A model generated the notes under the pieces. The model made no database searches, was not told the origin of the DNA, and saw nothing but the letters and a program-made list of their open reading frames with translations. Positions 35,591 through 45,338 of a DNA stretch of 64,000 bases are shown here, piece after piece. Both the position numbers and the translations under genes were made by a program. Position 1 is the stretch's first letter. The number at the start of each line of letters is the position of its first letter. Source of the stretch: Pseudovibrio ascidiaceicola (lineage in GTDB: Bacteria > Pseudomonadota > Alphaproteobacteria > Rhizobiales > Stappiaceae); the NCBI RefSeq assembly GCF_900114245.1, contig NZ_FOSK01000009.1:62001-126000 (forward strand). The letters are read 5' to 3'.

Positions 35591-35894
35591 AACCAATTCT
35601 TCCTCCCGACATCGAAAGACAGTTGATATGCAATGTGGTTGGTCAAAGCAAGCTACGAGCAAATACAGACTGTGGGTGATGTATCAAAAAGTGCACTTTT
35701 GCTGTTTGATTCCAGATGCATTCCTCCAAACAGGTGTCGGGAAAAGTTATCTACATGTTGAACAATAGGAGAACGCATTGAAATTAATCCATTTTTATTA
35801 GTTAGTTATCAGGTATTGCGAAGTTGGAACAAAGTGAGTACAAATAACTGACTTTGAAACTGCGCGTCCATCGTGAAATAAGGGATGAGAACGT
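35591..35894. other. Promoter region between psuK and recA
   Basis: This divergent spacer of 304 bases has no gene. A possible LexA site before recA (35827-35841) is the only element recognised. Confidence 0.5.
35827..35841 (+). promoter_or_regulatory. Possible SOS (LexA) box upstream of recA
   Basis: GAAC-AAAGTGA-GTAC lies 54 bases before the recA start. Alphaproteobacterial LexA binds GTTC-N7-GTTC, or its complement GAAC-N7-GAAC; this site has the right N7 spacing and one mismatch in the second half. recA is the classic target of this control. Confidence 0.45.
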
Positions 35895-36959
35895 ATGGCA
35901 CAAACTTCACTTCGCCTTGTTGAGGGCAATCAGATGGACAAGAATAAAGCACTGGATGCAGCGCTTTCCCAAATTGAACGAGCCTTTGGTAAAGGCTCCA
36001 TTATGCGCATGGGCCAGGGGCAGGCCGTAGAAATCCAGAGCGTTTCGACTGGTTCTCTCAGTCTTGATATCGGTCTTGGAATCGGCGGACTTCCAAAAGG
36101 GCGTATCGTTGAGATCTATGGACCTGAAAGCTCCGGTAAAACCACACTGGCTTTGCACACAGTTGCCTGTGCGCAGCAAGGGGGCGGGATTTGCGCCTTT
36201 GTTGATGCTGAACATGCGCTGGACCCGGTGTATGCACGTAAGCTCGGTGTGAACATTGATGACCTGCTTATCTCGCAGCCGGATGCTGGTGAACAGGCGC
36301 TTGAGATCGCCGATACACTGGTTCGCTCTGGTGCGATTGATGTGTTGGTGATCGATTCCGTTGCTGCGCTGACGCCAAAAGCTGAACTTGAAGGTGAGAT
36401 GGGCGATTCGCTTCCAGGCTTGCAAGCTCGCTTGATGAGCCAGGCACTGCGCAAGCTGACTGCTTCCATTTCCAAATCCAACACAATGGTGATCTTCATC
36501 AACCAGATCCGCATGAAGATCGGTGTGATGTTTGGGTCTCCTGAGACGACAACTGGCGGTAATGCGCTCAAGTTCTATGCTTCTGTGCGTCTGGATATCC
36601 GCCGTATCGGTGCGATTAAAGATCGTGACGAAATTGTTGGTAACCAGACTCGCGTGAAAGTGGTGAAGAACAAGCTGGCGCCTCCATTCAAGCAGGTTGA
36701 ATTTGACATCATCTACGGTGAAGGCATCTCCAAAATGGGGGAATTGCTGGATCTTGGTGTGAAAGGCGGCATTGTTGAGAAGTCAGGTGCGTGGTTCTCC
36801 TACAACAGCCAGCGGCTGGGGCAGGGGCGAGAGAACTCGAAAACCTTCCTGAAAGAGAATCCTGAACTGGCGGACGAGATTGAACTTGCTATCCGACAGA
36901 ATGCAGGTTTGATCGCTGAAGCGATTGATGATCCGGAAAAAGCTGCGGAAAACCAATAG
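35895..36959 (+). CDS. recA: Recombinase RecA
   Basis: RecA (354 residues) forms filaments on single-stranded DNA, performs homologous strand exchange and triggers LexA self-cleavage. The Walker A motif GPESSGKT lies at residues 76-83, followed by the typical [12 protein letters not shown] and [15 protein letters not shown], and [20 protein letters not shown]. The N-terminus [26 protein letters not shown] is the normal alphaproteobacterial start. It is a single-gene unit with its own terminator. Confidence 0.98.
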   Translation: MAQTSLRLVEGNQMDKNKALDAALSQIERAFGKGSIMRMGQGQAVEIQSVSTGSLSLDIGLGIGGLPKGRIVEIYGPESSGKTTLALHTVACAQQGGGICAFVDAEHALDPVYARKLGVNIDDLLISQPDAGEQALEIADTLVRSGAIDVLVIDSVAALTPKAELEGEMGDSLPGLQARLMSQALRKLTASISKSNTMVIFINQIRMKIGVMFGSPETTTGGNALKFYASVRLDIRRIGAIKDRDEIVGNQTRVKVVKNKLAPPFKQVEFDIIYGEGISKMGELLDLGVKGGIVEKSGAWFSYNSQRLGQGRENSKTFLKENPELADEIELAIRQNAGLIAEAIDDPEKAAENQ

Positions 36960-36965
36960 AGTTTA

Positions 36966-36997
36966 GAGGGGCTGGATTTATCCAGCCTCTTTTTTTG
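36966..36997 (+). terminator. Terminator of recA
   Basis: GAGG-GGCTGGA pairs with TCCAGCC-TC around TTTA, followed by a run of T residues. It starts seven bases after the recA stop codon. Confidence 0.92.
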
Positions 36998-37149
36998 TAG
37001 GGTTTTATGGACAGATTTGCTGCATATGGCTAAAACGCGGCAGATACTAATTTTTTGCTGCATCGTTTTTGATGCGCATACCCTGCAATTTGGCGGCTGT
37101 GATTGTTGAAGTAGCTGACCACTAGAAAATGAGACGGACATCAAGACCT

Positions 37150-39810
37150 ATGAGTGGCGTCAACGAAATTCGGTCGGCTTTTCTCGACTACTTTGCAAAG
37201 AACGGACACGAAGTTGTTCCTTCCAGTCCACTGGTGCCACGCAATGATCCGACATTGATGTTTACGAATGCGGGTATGGTGCCATTCAAGAACGTATTCA
37301 CCGGTTTGGAAAAACGGGATTACGTGCGTGCAACATCCTCGCAAAAGTGTGTTCGCGCTGGCGGTAAGCACAACGATCTGGACAATGTCGGCTACACTGC
37401 GCGTCACCACACCTTTTTTGAAATGCTGGGCAACTTTTCCTTTGGAGATTACTTCAAGGAAAACGCTATTGAGCTGGCGTGGAATCTGATCACCAAAGAA
37501 TACGGATTGCCAGCTGACAAGCTGTTGATCACGGTTTATTCCGAGGATGAAGAAGCCTTCAAAATCTGGAAGAAACTGACCGGTTTTGCTGATGAAAAGA
37601 TCATCCGCATTCCGACCTCAGATAACTTCTGGGCCATGGGTGATACCGGTCCTTGTGGTCCATGCTCTGAGATCTTCTACGATCATGGTGAGCATATCTG
37701 GGGTGGCCCTCCAGGTTCTCCTGAGGAAGATGGTGATCGCTTTATTGAGATCTGGAACCTCGTGTTCATGCAGTACGAGCAGCTGCCAGAAAAGCGTATC
37801 GATCTGCCACGTCCGTCCATTGATACGGGCATGGGGCTTGAGCGTTTTGCTGCGATTATGCAGGGCGTACATAACAACTACGAGATCGACCTCTTCAAAG
37901 CTCTGATTGCGAGCTCTGAACATCTCACTGGTGTTGAAGCTGTTGGCAAAGCGCAGGCGAGCCACCGGGTGATTGCTGATCACTTGCGGTCCATGGCCTT
38001 CCTGATTGCTGATGGTGTTCTGCCTTCCAATGAAGGTCGTGGTTACGTTCTGCGCCGCATCATGCGCCGCGCGATGCGCCATGCAAACCTTCTGGGTGCG
38101 CAAGAGCCAGTTATCTTCAAGATGCTGCCTACTCTGGTTCGTGAAATGGGCCAGGCGTTCCCTGAGCTGCCACGTGCAGAAAAGCTCATTGAAGAGACTG
38201 TTCAGCTGGAAGAAAAGCGTTTCATCAAAACTCTTGAGCGCGGTCTTGGCCTACTGGAAGATGCAACCAGTTCTCTGGGCTCCGGTGATCAGCTTGATGG
38301 TGAAACAGCGTTTAAGCTTTATGACACCTTCGGTTTCCCGCTCGATCTGACACAGGATGCATTGCGCAGCCGTGAGATTGCGGTTGATACCGATGGGTTC
38401 AACACTGCTATGGAGCGCCAGCGTGCTGAAGCGCGTGCGGCGTGGTCCGGGTCCGGTGATGCTGCAACCGATGCGATCTGGTTCTCTATTAAGGAAAAAG
38501 CAGGCGCGACTGAGTTCCTCGGTTATGAGACTGAGAAGGCAGAAGGCGTCGTCCTGAACCTTGTGAAGGATGGTGAAGAAGTTACTTCTCTGAAGCAAGG
38601 TGAAGAGGGATCCTTAATCCTTAACCAGACACCGTTTTATGGCGAATCCGGTGGTCAGGTTGGCGACTGTGGCACCATGGTTGCTGATGGTGTTTCTCTT
38701 GCTGTGACCAACACGCAGAAAAAAGCTGATGGGCTGTTCGTCCATGCTGTTCGTGTTGAGAGTGGTGAAGTTAAGGTGGATGACGCGCTTGAGTTGGTTG
38801 TTGACCATTCTCGCCGCAGTGCAATTCGGTCCAACCACTCTGCGACACACCTTGTTCACGAAGCTTTGCGTGAAGTGCTGGGTACTCACGTTGCTCAGAA
38901 GGGTTCTTTGGTTACGCCTGAGCGTCTGCGTTTTGACTTTTCGCATCCAAAGCCTGTCAGTGCTGAAGAAACAATACGTGTTGAGGCTCTGGCCAATGAG
39001 ATTGTGCTGCAGAATGGCGCTGTTGAGACTTCTTTGATGGAAGTTGATGAGGCGATTGAAGCTGGCGCGATGGCTCTGTTCGGTGAGAAGTATGGCGATG
39101 AAGTCCGTGTGGTTTCTATGGGTACGGCAACCACTGGCGAGAAAGCCGGTAAGTCTTATTCCGTGGAGCTTTGCGGCGGTACGCATGTGAAGCGTACTGG
39201 CGACATTGGTCTTGTGACCGTTGTTTCTGAAGGTGCTGTTGCTGCTGGTGTTCGCCGTATTGAAGCACTCACGGGTGATGAAGCACGTAAGTATCTGGCA
39301 GAGCAGGATACGCTGATGCGCGAGACTGCTGGTCTGCTTAAGGTTGCTGCGGCTGACGTTCCTGCTCGCATTGCGAGCTTGTTGGATGAGCGCAAGAAGC
39401 TGGAGCGTGAACTGACTGATGCGAAGAAGAAACTTGCGATGGGCGGTGGCAGCTCCGATGGGGATGCTGGTGTTACTGAAGCAGGTAAATTCAAGCTTAT
39501 GGCTCGCGTTCTTGAAGGCATTAACCCGAAAGACCTTAAGTCTGTTGCGGATGAAGGCAAAACCGCGATCGGTTCTGGTGTTGTTGTGCTGATCAGCAAA
39601 GCGGAAGACGGTAAGGCTGCGATCGTTGTTGGCTCGACCAAGGATGTGAGTGAGACGGCCAGTGCGGTTGAGCTTGTTCGCATTGGTTCTGCTGCCCTTG
39701 GTGGTCGTGGTGGCGGTGGCCGTCCTGACATGGCGCAGGCTGGTGGCCCGGATGCAAGCAAGGCTGATGAGGCGATTGCTGCGATCAAGGCTCACCTTGA
39801 AACGCTTTAA
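37150..39810 (+). CDS. alaS: Alanyl-tRNA synthetase
   Basis: AlaRS (886 residues) charges tRNA-Ala and edits mischarged Ser and Gly. The N-terminal catalytic core contains [24 protein letters not shown] and [18 protein letters not shown]. The editing domain has [12 protein letters not shown] with the zinc-site histidines and [17 protein letters not shown], and the C-terminal DHHA1 part has [16 protein letters not shown]. The ATG at 37150 gives the standard [15 protein letters not shown] start; an ATG seven codons earlier is possible. It follows recA, a common alphaproteobacterial order. Confidence 0.97.
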   Translation: MSGVNEIRSAFLDYFAKNGHEVVPSSPLVPRNDPTLMFTNAGMVPFKNVFTGLEKRDYVRATSSQKCVRAGGKHNDLDNVGYTARHHTFFEMLGNFSFGDYFKENAIELAWNLITKEYGLPADKLLITVYSEDEEAFKIWKKLTGFADEKIIRIPTSDNFWAMGDTGPCGPCSEIFYDHGEHIWGGPPGSPEEDGDRFIEIWNLVFMQYEQLPEKRIDLPRPSIDTGMGLERFAAIMQGVHNNYEIDLFKALIASSEHLTGVEAVGKAQASHRVIADHLRSMAFLIADGVLPSNEGRGYVLRRIMRRAMRHANLLGAQEPVIFKMLPTLVREMGQAFPELPRAEKLIEETVQLEEKRFIKTLERGLGLLEDATSSLGSGDQLDGETAFKLYDTFGFPLDLTQDALRSREIAVDTDGFNTAMERQRAEARAAWSGSGDAATDAIWFSIKEKAGATEFLGYETEKAEGVVLNLVKDGEEVTSLKQGEEGSLILNQTPFYGESGGQVGDCGTMVADGVSLAVTNTQKKADGLFVHAVRVESGEVKVDDALELVVDHSRRSAIRSNHSATHLVHEALREVLGTHVAQKGSLVTPERLRFDFSHPKPVSAEETIRVEALANEIVLQNGAVETSLMEVDEAIEAGAMALFGEKYGDEVRVVSMGTATTGEKAGKSYSVELCGGTHVKRTGDIGLVTVVSEGAVAAGVRRIEALTGDEARKYLAEQDTLMRETAGLLKVAAADVPARIASLLDERKKLERELTDAKKKLAMGGGSSDGDAGVTEAGKFKLMARVLEGINPKDLKSVADEGKTAIGSGVVVLISKAEDGKAAIVVGSTKDVSETASAVELVRIGSAALGGRGGGGRPDMAQAGGPDASKADEAIAAIKAHLETL

Positions 39811-39836
39811 TATCGAACCAAAGATCTAAGAGTTGC

Positions 39837-39868
39837 AAAGGGGGGATTTAATCTCCCCTTTATTTTTT
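39837..39868 (+). terminator. Terminator of alaS
   Basis: AAAGGGGGGAT pairs with ATCTCCCCTTT around TTA (one G-T pair) and is followed by ATTTTTTG. It lies 27 bases after the alaS stop codon. Confidence 0.88.
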
Positions 39869-40000
39869 GCCAGTTACTTTTGCTGGGTGCCTCTTTTTAC
39901 GGTTTGCATGGGCCTGCAAAATGGGAAAAGGGAGGTTTGTTGCTGTTGGGTTTGCTTTATCTGTTTCTTCAAGTGCTCGGGAATTGTATTGGGGGCTTTG

Positions 40001-41176
40001 GTGGCACACTCCATCAAGTTGAAAGTTTATAATCTGCTGGAGCGCAGCAGTGCCGGTAACCGGCTTGCCAAGCAGATCGACGCTATTCTTATCGTCTTCA
40101 TCGTTTTGAATGTGGGGCTTGCTGTTCTCGAAACCGAGCCCAGCATCGGAGAGGCGTATGTCTGGCAGATTTTTTTGCTGGATTTTGTTGCCGGCTCAAT
40201 CTTTGCCATTGAGTATCTGCTGCGGCTCTGGGTTTCAGACCTGCATCCACCTTTGAGGAAATACGGCCCACTCAAAGCGCGGGCAGTTTATGCGGTACAG
40301 CCGCTCTCATTAGTTGATTTTATAGCTGTTCTGCCCTTCTGGCTTTCGTTGTTTTTTGCCAGCATCAGTTGGAAGTCGCTTGTTATTCTGCGTTTGTTAC
40401 GGTTCTTGAAGATTGCGCGGTATTCGCCTGCTGTCCGTTCTTTGATTTCTGCTGTGGTTGCTGAGCAAAGGGCGATTGTGGGCAGTCTGGTGCTGATTCT
40501 GGGTGTTGCTCTTGTAGCCGCTACGCTGCTTTACAGTGTTGAACACGCTGTCCAGCCAGAGCATTTCGGCACCATTCCAAGTGCGTTGTGGTGGGCGTTT
40601 TCTACACTCACTACGGTTGGTTATGGCGATGTTGTACCTGTCACTGCCATGGGCAAAACCATTGCAAGTGTTGTGATGTTGATGGGGTACTGCCTTTTTG
40701 CGCTGCCGGTTGGCATTGTTGGCACCGCGTTTGCGCGTGAGATCCATAGCAGGGACTTTGTTATCACCTGGGGAATGGTGGCCACTATTCCGTTGTTTGA
40801 GCGCTTGTCTGCAGTTGAGATCGCCGCTGTGACTGAGCTTTTACATTCGCACAGTGTGCCTGCTGGGCAGACCATTTGCGAGAAAGGGGAGGATGGAGAC
40901 AGCCTTTACCTGATTGCGTCTGGTGAAGTGGAAGAAGTGTTTGCTGATCATCGTATATTGCATGGTGAGGGAGAGCACTTTGGTGAGGCATCGTTGTTTG
41001 CTCATCGCAAGCGAACGGCCAGCGCTGTAGCGCGGACACCGGTACAGCTGATGGTGCTCAAGATGGAAGACCTGCGCCGCTTCATGGATCGCAAGCCGGC
41101 TGTTGCCAGGAAGATCATTGATGAAGCTATTGATGAGCGCAGGAGCCATCATACGGATGTGGAGTTTACTTCGTAG
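40001..41176 (+). CDS. Cyclic-nucleotide-binding voltage-gated K+ channel
   Basis: This 391-residue protein resembles the bacterial channel MlotiK1. It has a voltage-sensor-like four-helix domain with an S4-type segment (VILRLLRFLKIARY) and a pore with selectivity filter TTVGYGD at residues 204-210. The C-terminal cyclic-nucleotide-binding domain has GEDGDSLYLIASGEVEEV and GEGEHFGEASLFAHRKRTASAVA, the phosphate-binding cassette with its conserved Arg. It probably passes K+ when cAMP or cGMP binds. The open frame extends upstream to a TTG at 39833, but that lies inside the alaS terminator. The GTG at 40001 fits the family N-terminus; an ATG at 39908 is an alternative. Confidence 0.88.
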   Translation: MAHSIKLKVYNLLERSSAGNRLAKQIDAILIVFIVLNVGLAVLETEPSIGEAYVWQIFLLDFVAGSIFAIEYLLRLWVSDLHPPLRKYGPLKARAVYAVQPLSLVDFIAVLPFWLSLFFASISWKSLVILRLLRFLKIARYSPAVRSLISAVVAEQRAIVGSLVLILGVALVAATLLYSVEHAVQPEHFGTIPSALWWAFSTLTTVGYGDVVPVTAMGKTIASVVMLMGYCLFALPVGIVGTAFAREIHSRDFVITWGMVATIPLFERLSAVEIAAVTELLHSHSVPAGQTICEKGEDGDSLYLIASGEVEEVFADHRILHGEGEHFGEASLFAHRKRTASAVARTPVQLMVLKMEDLRRFMDRKPAVARKIIDEAIDERRSHHTDVEFTS

Positions 41177-42146
41177 TCTGGTGCTGGATGTACGGTGTTA
41201 GTACTTCGATCTTATTGGTCCAGATGTAGCCATCAAAATTATCAGGCACTGCAGCAAGCTGTTCGGTTGTATCTATGCCGCCACCTGCGCCCTGTGATTT
41301 GAATGGGCCCGATGCGATGACTTCGCTGCCATATTCCTTGAGCCTTTGTTGGAACTTATGTGGCCAGCCCCATACAGCCCATGTGTAATTTGAGGGAACA
41401 CCAATGACGGTGTCTCTGCAATCATGTGGAACGTATCCACTCCAGCCGAGAGCGACGTATGTTTTTAGGCAGGCTTTGGTTTGGCGTTTGTCGAAGCCTA
41501 CGATTTCCTCGGTGCTATCTGCAATGCTCCAGGTGGGGGCAGCAGCTCCATAGACACCCCAGATTTGCTTCTTCCATTCCGGATGCTTGCTGAGTTTCTC
41601 TTGAAGGAGTTCTGCCGAGCGGAGTTCTTTCTCCTTGAAATTGATCAGGAACTTCTTGCCGGGGAGGGCGCGGAACACCTCCTCGAGTTCTGGTAAGGCA
41701 CCTATGCCGGTTCCTCTCAATGGATAGGTTTTTCCGCCGTCTGCAGTGTAGCCATAGCCGATGTCCAGTGCTTTGAGCTTTGCAAGTGAATGAGATCTGG
41801 TGATGCCTAGGCCATTGGTGCGGCAGTCCAGTGTCCAATCATGAAAGACGGCGAGTTTGTTGTCTGCTGTTGGGTGTACATCCAGCTCCACAATATCTGC
41901 GCCAGCTTCAAACGCGGCTTTCATAGAGGCAATTGTGTTTTCTAGATAGGAATGAGAAGGCGTGTCAATGCGTTCTGCCGTACAAGTCTGATTGGTCAGC
42001 TCGTTGCGATGATAGGTTTGGTGGACACCGCGATGAGCAATGAACCTGGGTTTGCCGGATAAGGGTTGGCTTGAAAGCCATGAGGCGTTGTAGAGGTAGA
42101 CCCCGGCAAAGATGAGGAGGAGCAGCAGGACAATCTTTTTAAACAT
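41166..42146 (-). CDS. Glycerophosphodiester phosphodiesterase
   Basis: This 326-residue enzyme is likely to hydrolyse glycerophosphodiesters from membrane lipids to glycerol 3-phosphate and an alcohol. After an N-terminal membrane anchor or signal (KKIVLLLLLIFAGVYLYN) it has the catalytic HRG at 38-40, then AGADIVELDVHPTADNKLAVFHDWTLD with the metal-binding Glu/Asp and the second catalytic His. The substrate and mature location are not certain. The ATG at 42146 is used because it begins the anchor; a TTG 29 codons upstream is less likely. Its 3' end overlaps the convergent channel gene by 11 bases. Confidence 0.9.
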   Translation of the reverse strand: MFKKIVLLLLLIFAGVYLYNASWLSSQPLSGKPRFIAHRGVHQTYHRNELTNQTCTAERIDTPSHSYLENTIASMKAAFEAGADIVELDVHPTADNKLAVFHDWTLDCRTNGLGITRSHSLAKLKALDIGYGYTADGGKTYPLRGTGIGALPELEEVFRALPGKKFLINFKEKELRSAELLQEKLSKHPEWKKQIWGVYGAAAPTWSIADSTEEIVGFDKRQTKACLKTYVALGWSGYVPHDCRDTVIGVPSNYTWAVWGWPHKFQQRLKEYGSEVIASGPFKSQGAGGGIDTTEQLAAVPDNFDGYIWTNKIEVLTPYIQHQTTK

Positions 42147-42320
42147 AAGAGGCGCCGGGTTGGAAACAGAGACCGTCCGCCTAGGTTGAAAGCCTAATGT
42201 GTTCTCACTTAGGCGTTGTTTTGGCGTACTCAAGATTTCGGCATCGAGGTGCCGGTGAAGTCCTTGGGAACTTTGCGGTAATCAGGCACATGTATGTTGA
42301 GATCTGATTGGTCTGTTCGT

Positions 42321-42353
42321 CAGGGAGCGTCAGAGCAGCTGTTCCGCTCCCTG
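42321..42353 (-). terminator. Hairpin after the aspartic-protease-like gene
   Basis: CAGGGAGCG and CGCTCCCTG form a perfect 9-bp stem around a 15-base loop, seven bases past the stop codon of the 42360 gene. There is no T-tract on either strand, so it may act as a 3'-end stabiliser instead of a true terminator. Confidence 0.55.
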
Positions 42354-42359
42354 TTAGCC

Positions 42360-43481
42360 TTATTTTCCTGAAGCGCAGCTTAGGGTCACTTGCTTATCCG
42401 CGGGGGAGTAGAAGTAGTTGCAGTGCTCAAAAAACAGCTGGCCGCTGTTAAATAGCATCGGACTAACATCCTTGTGCCCTAAGGACCATCTGGCTGAGTG
42501 GCCGAGAGCCTGATTGCTCCCATAGCTTAGTACCACCAGAGGCTCTTTGCTTTGCTCATTTACGTAAAGCTGCATCTCATAGTCTGACGTCTCAATCTGT
42601 CCACTGTTCGGGCTGGCAGTACAACAGGGGGGCGTGGTTTCAGCTACTGAGACTATGCCATATGAAATACCTGTATCCGGGAGAATGCGGGCTGGTTGAG
42701 GACCAGTTGACGGATAAACGACCTTACCGTTGGACTTGCTCGTGATTGCAAAGGGGAGGACAGGTGCAACCAAAGCCGTTGGATTTGCTGGTGACGTAGA
42801 TAGTGGAAGTGTGAGCGTTTTGCCCAGATTGGGGAGTGGGTTTTGAGTAGATGCCAGATAGACATCGATGCTGCTGCTGTTTGAGTGTGTGCTTGTGAGG
42901 GCGTAGTTCTGGTTCTTGAAAGGGGCACCATTGTCGTCGATCAGATTTAGGAATGGGTTTGTAGGATTGGCTTGCTCCGCATCCACTTGGGAAATGCCGT
43001 GGGGACTGTCAAAGCCAACACCCATCATGAAAACCTTAGGATTGTGATTGCAGGTAGGTGCGGGTGTCTTTGAACAGGTGGGCTTGTTCTTACTGTTTGG
43101 ACAATGCTGTACGGCGGCAAAGACCGGAAAGTTTTTGAGGTGTTTTGTAGGAGCCTTGCCGGGCGTTCCAAACGAGAGATCACGATTGATAATGTATCCA
43201 GCATAGGTATTCCCTGAACTGGAGTAGGACAGGGTGGAGCAAGTGGAGCTGGCTTGCTCTTCAGCAGTCGGAATAAAAAATCCAGCAGAGCCAACGATGC
43301 CGGTTGACCCTGTGTCCATGACAAAGATTGAGTTCTTTTCATCACCTGAAGGGGTTGTCGTTTGTATTTCCAGCTGGAAGTACGGGCCAATTTTCTTGGC
43401 GGTTATGGCGTCATTATCCTGAGCATGAGCCAAGTTTGCCAATCCCACGCCGAGCAGGAACAGTAAGGGTTGTGGTTTCAT
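42360..43481 (-). CDS. Secreted pepsin-like aspartic protease (putative)
   Basis: This 373-residue protein has a Sec signal peptide (MKPQPLLFLLGVGLANLAHA) and then two lobes. Each lobe has a D-T-G motif of the pepsin (A1) family: SIFVMDTGSTGIVGS with Asp56, and ARILPDTGISYGIV with Asp269. Between them LSYSSSGNTYAGYI, with Tyr86, occupies the place of the pepsin flap, and the C-terminal NYFYSPADKQVTLSC resembles the final pepsin strand. At least ten cysteines suggest disulfides. Such proteins are rare in bacteria. I infer an exported protease; no activity is shown. The ATG at 43481 has AAAAGGA upstream. Its neighbours are unrelated. Confidence 0.7.
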   Translation of the reverse strand: MKPQPLLFLLGVGLANLAHAQDNDAITAKKIGPYFQLEIQTTTPSGDEKNSIFVMDTGSTGIVGSAGFFIPTAEEQASSTCSTLSYSSSGNTYAGYIINRDLSFGTPGKAPTKHLKNFPVFAAVQHCPNSKNKPTCSKTPAPTCNHNPKVFMMGVGFDSPHGISQVDAEQANPTNPFLNLIDDNGAPFKNQNYALTSTHSNSSSIDVYLASTQNPLPNLGKTLTLPLSTSPANPTALVAPVLPFAITSKSNGKVVYPSTGPQPARILPDTGISYGIVSVAETTPPCCTASPNSGQIETSDYEMQLYVNEQSKEPLVVLSYGSNQALGHSARWSLGHKDVSPMLFNSGQLFFEHCNYFYSPADKQVTLSCASGK

Positions 43482-43604
43482 TGTCTGGATCCTTTTTGAT
43501 TACGGTAGGTCCGTATTCGTGAAGGATGCATTGTTCAGTACTCCCTTGATTTAAAGGGAGTACTGGAATTTCAATCGGTTTGGCTGGCTTGTGTAATTGC
43601 TTCG

Positions 43605-43637
43605 CACAAAAAAAAGGGTGCCCAGAGGCACCCTTTT
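43605..43637 (-). terminator. Terminator of icd
   Basis: AAAAGGGTGCC and GGCACCCTTTT form a perfect 11-bp stem around a four-base loop, followed on the minus strand by TTTTTTGTGC. It begins 25 bases past the icd stop codon. Confidence 0.93.
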
Positions 43638-43661
43638 CGTAAATCAGAGCTTTGGCAGCGT

Positions 43662-44879
43662 TTACGCAGTCGCCATAGCTTTCTGGAGGTTTTCGTCGAC
43701 TTTGTCGAGGAAGCCAGTTGTGGTGAGCCACTTCTGGTCTGGACCTACGAGCAGGGCCAGATCTTTGGTCATGTGACCGCTTTCAACTGTGTCGATACAT
43801 ACCTGCTCAAGAGTTTCAGCAAACTTCTTCAGTTCAGCGTTGTCGTCGAGTTTCGCGCGGTGAGCCAGACCACGGGTCCATGCAAAGATAGATGCGATGG
43901 AGTTTGTGGAGGTCTCTTCACCCTTTTGGTGCTGACGGTAGTGACGGGTCACTGTGCCGTGTGCAGCTTCAGCTTCAACTGTACGTCCGTCTGGTGACAT
44001 CAGAACGGAAGTCATCAGGCCAAGGGAACCGAAGCCCTGTGCAACAGTGTCGGACTGAACGTCGCCGTCGTAGTTCTTACAAGCCCAAACGTAACCACCA
44101 GACCACTTCATGGATGCAGCAACCATGTCATCGATGAGGCGGTGCTCGTACCAGATTTTTTCTGCTTCGTACTTCTCTTTGAACTCAGCTTCATAGACTT
44201 CCTGGAAGATGTCTTTGAAGCGACCATCGTATACTTTGAGGATGGTGTTCTTGGTGGAGAGGTAGCAAGGTACCTTACGGCCAAGAGCGTAGTTCATTGA
44301 AGCGCGAGCGAAGTCGCGGATGGAATCATCCAGGTTGTACATTGCCATTGCAACGCCGGAGGATGGTGCATCAAACACTTCGTGTTCGATCTCGGTTCCA
44401 TCTTCGCCAACGAACTTAACAGTCAGCTTGCCTTTGCCTGGGAATTTGAAGTCAGTCGCGCGGTACTGATCACCAAATGCGTGACGGCCAACGATGATTG
44501 GCTGAGTCCAACCTGGAACCAGACGTGGAACGTTGGACATGATGATTGGCTCACGGAAAATAACGCCACCCAGAATGTTACGGATGGTGCCATTTGGGGA
44601 GCGGTACATACGCTTCAGGTCAAATTCTTCAACGCGTGCTTCATCTGGAGTGATGGTTGCACACTTAACGCCAACGCCGTGTTCTTTGATTGCGTTTGCA
44701 GCATCAACGGTGATCTGATCGTCAGTTGCGTCGCGGGACTCAATGCCGAGGTCGTAGTACTTCAGATCGATGTCCAGGTAAGGATGGATCAGCTTGTCCT
44801 TGATGAACTGCCAAATGATGCGAGTCATCTCATCGCCGTCGAGCTCGACGACTGGATTTGCTACCTTGATCTTCGCCAT
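43662..44879 (-). CDS. icd: NADP-dependent isocitrate dehydrogenase
   Basis: This 405-residue enzyme oxidises isocitrate to 2-oxoglutarate in the TCA cycle, making NADPH. It is of the eukaryotic-like homodimeric type common in alphaproteobacteria. Landmarks are [56 protein letters not shown] and the NADP-site region [16 protein letters not shown]. The ATG at 44879 has GAGG nine bases upstream; the open frame extends 24 codons farther without support. A 16-bp palindrome lies upstream. Confidence 0.97.
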   Translation of the reverse strand: MAKIKVANPVVELDGDEMTRIIWQFIKDKLIHPYLDIDLKYYDLGIESRDATDDQITVDAANAIKEHGVGVKCATITPDEARVEEFDLKRMYRSPNGTIRNILGGVIFREPIIMSNVPRLVPGWTQPIIVGRHAFGDQYRATDFKFPGKGKLTVKFVGEDGTEIEHEVFDAPSSGVAMAMYNLDDSIRDFARASMNYALGRKVPCYLSTKNTILKVYDGRFKDIFQEVYEAEFKEKYEAEKIWYEHRLIDDMVAASMKWSGGYVWACKNYDGDVQSDTVAQGFGSLGLMTSVLMSPDGRTVEAEAAHGTVTRHYRQHQKGEETSTNSIASIFAWTRGLAHRAKLDDNAELKKFAETLEQVCIDTVESGHMTKDLALLVGPDQKWLTTTGFLDKVDENLQKAMATA

Positions 44880-45338
44880 ATTAGTAGACCTCGTGTTTTT
44901 AGGTACATGAAAATGGAGCCTGAAGCGGCTCGAATTGCCATGTGTATACACATGTGCGCAATTTAATGCCAGTGGAAATGCTAGCTCGGTTGGCTTGTAA
45001 TACCAAATTCGTATGCCGCACAGAAGTGGTGTTTGCTAACAAACTGCAATTTCAACTGTATTTGCTCTCATACATGGTGTGAGATGCTGTCCATAATCTT
45101 GCTGTACCTTTCTCCTTTTCGAGTGGATTGTCGGACATTCTGCTTAGGGCGCAAAAACCGATTACTCCGCAATCCCAAGATGTTATCCACTATGAGTTGC
45201 AATTGTGCAGTTTGTTCTTAACTCTCAAAACATATCCAATTACTCTGGCGACCTGATGGCGTCATAATTGGGACGCGAGCATTTTGTAGAGCGCGCAGGA
45301 GTCGGTTGGTGCGTTCTTTGACTTAGGAGTAAGGGAAG
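44880..45338. other. Divergent spacer between icd and the ketoacyl synthase
   Basis: These 459 bases hold no convincing gene. The one clear element is the palindrome at 44939-44954. A plus-strand frame at 45033-45221 has no ribosome binding site and an unlikely composition, so it is not called. Confidence 0.55.
44939..44954. promoter_or_regulatory. 16-bp perfect palindrome upstream of icd
   Basis: CATGTGTATACACATG is a perfect palindrome 60 bases upstream of the icd ATG, in a good position for an operator over the promoter. I do not recognise the cognate regulator. Confidence 0.5.

Noticed and set aside
39833-40000. N-terminal extension of the K+ channel to a TTG
   Set aside because: The TTG lies within the alaS terminator, and the extension contains Cys-rich sequence unlike the family N-terminus.
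45033-45221. A 62-codon plus-strand frame in the icd spacer
   Set aside because: No ribosome binding site; the Cys-rich product looks like a translated spacer.
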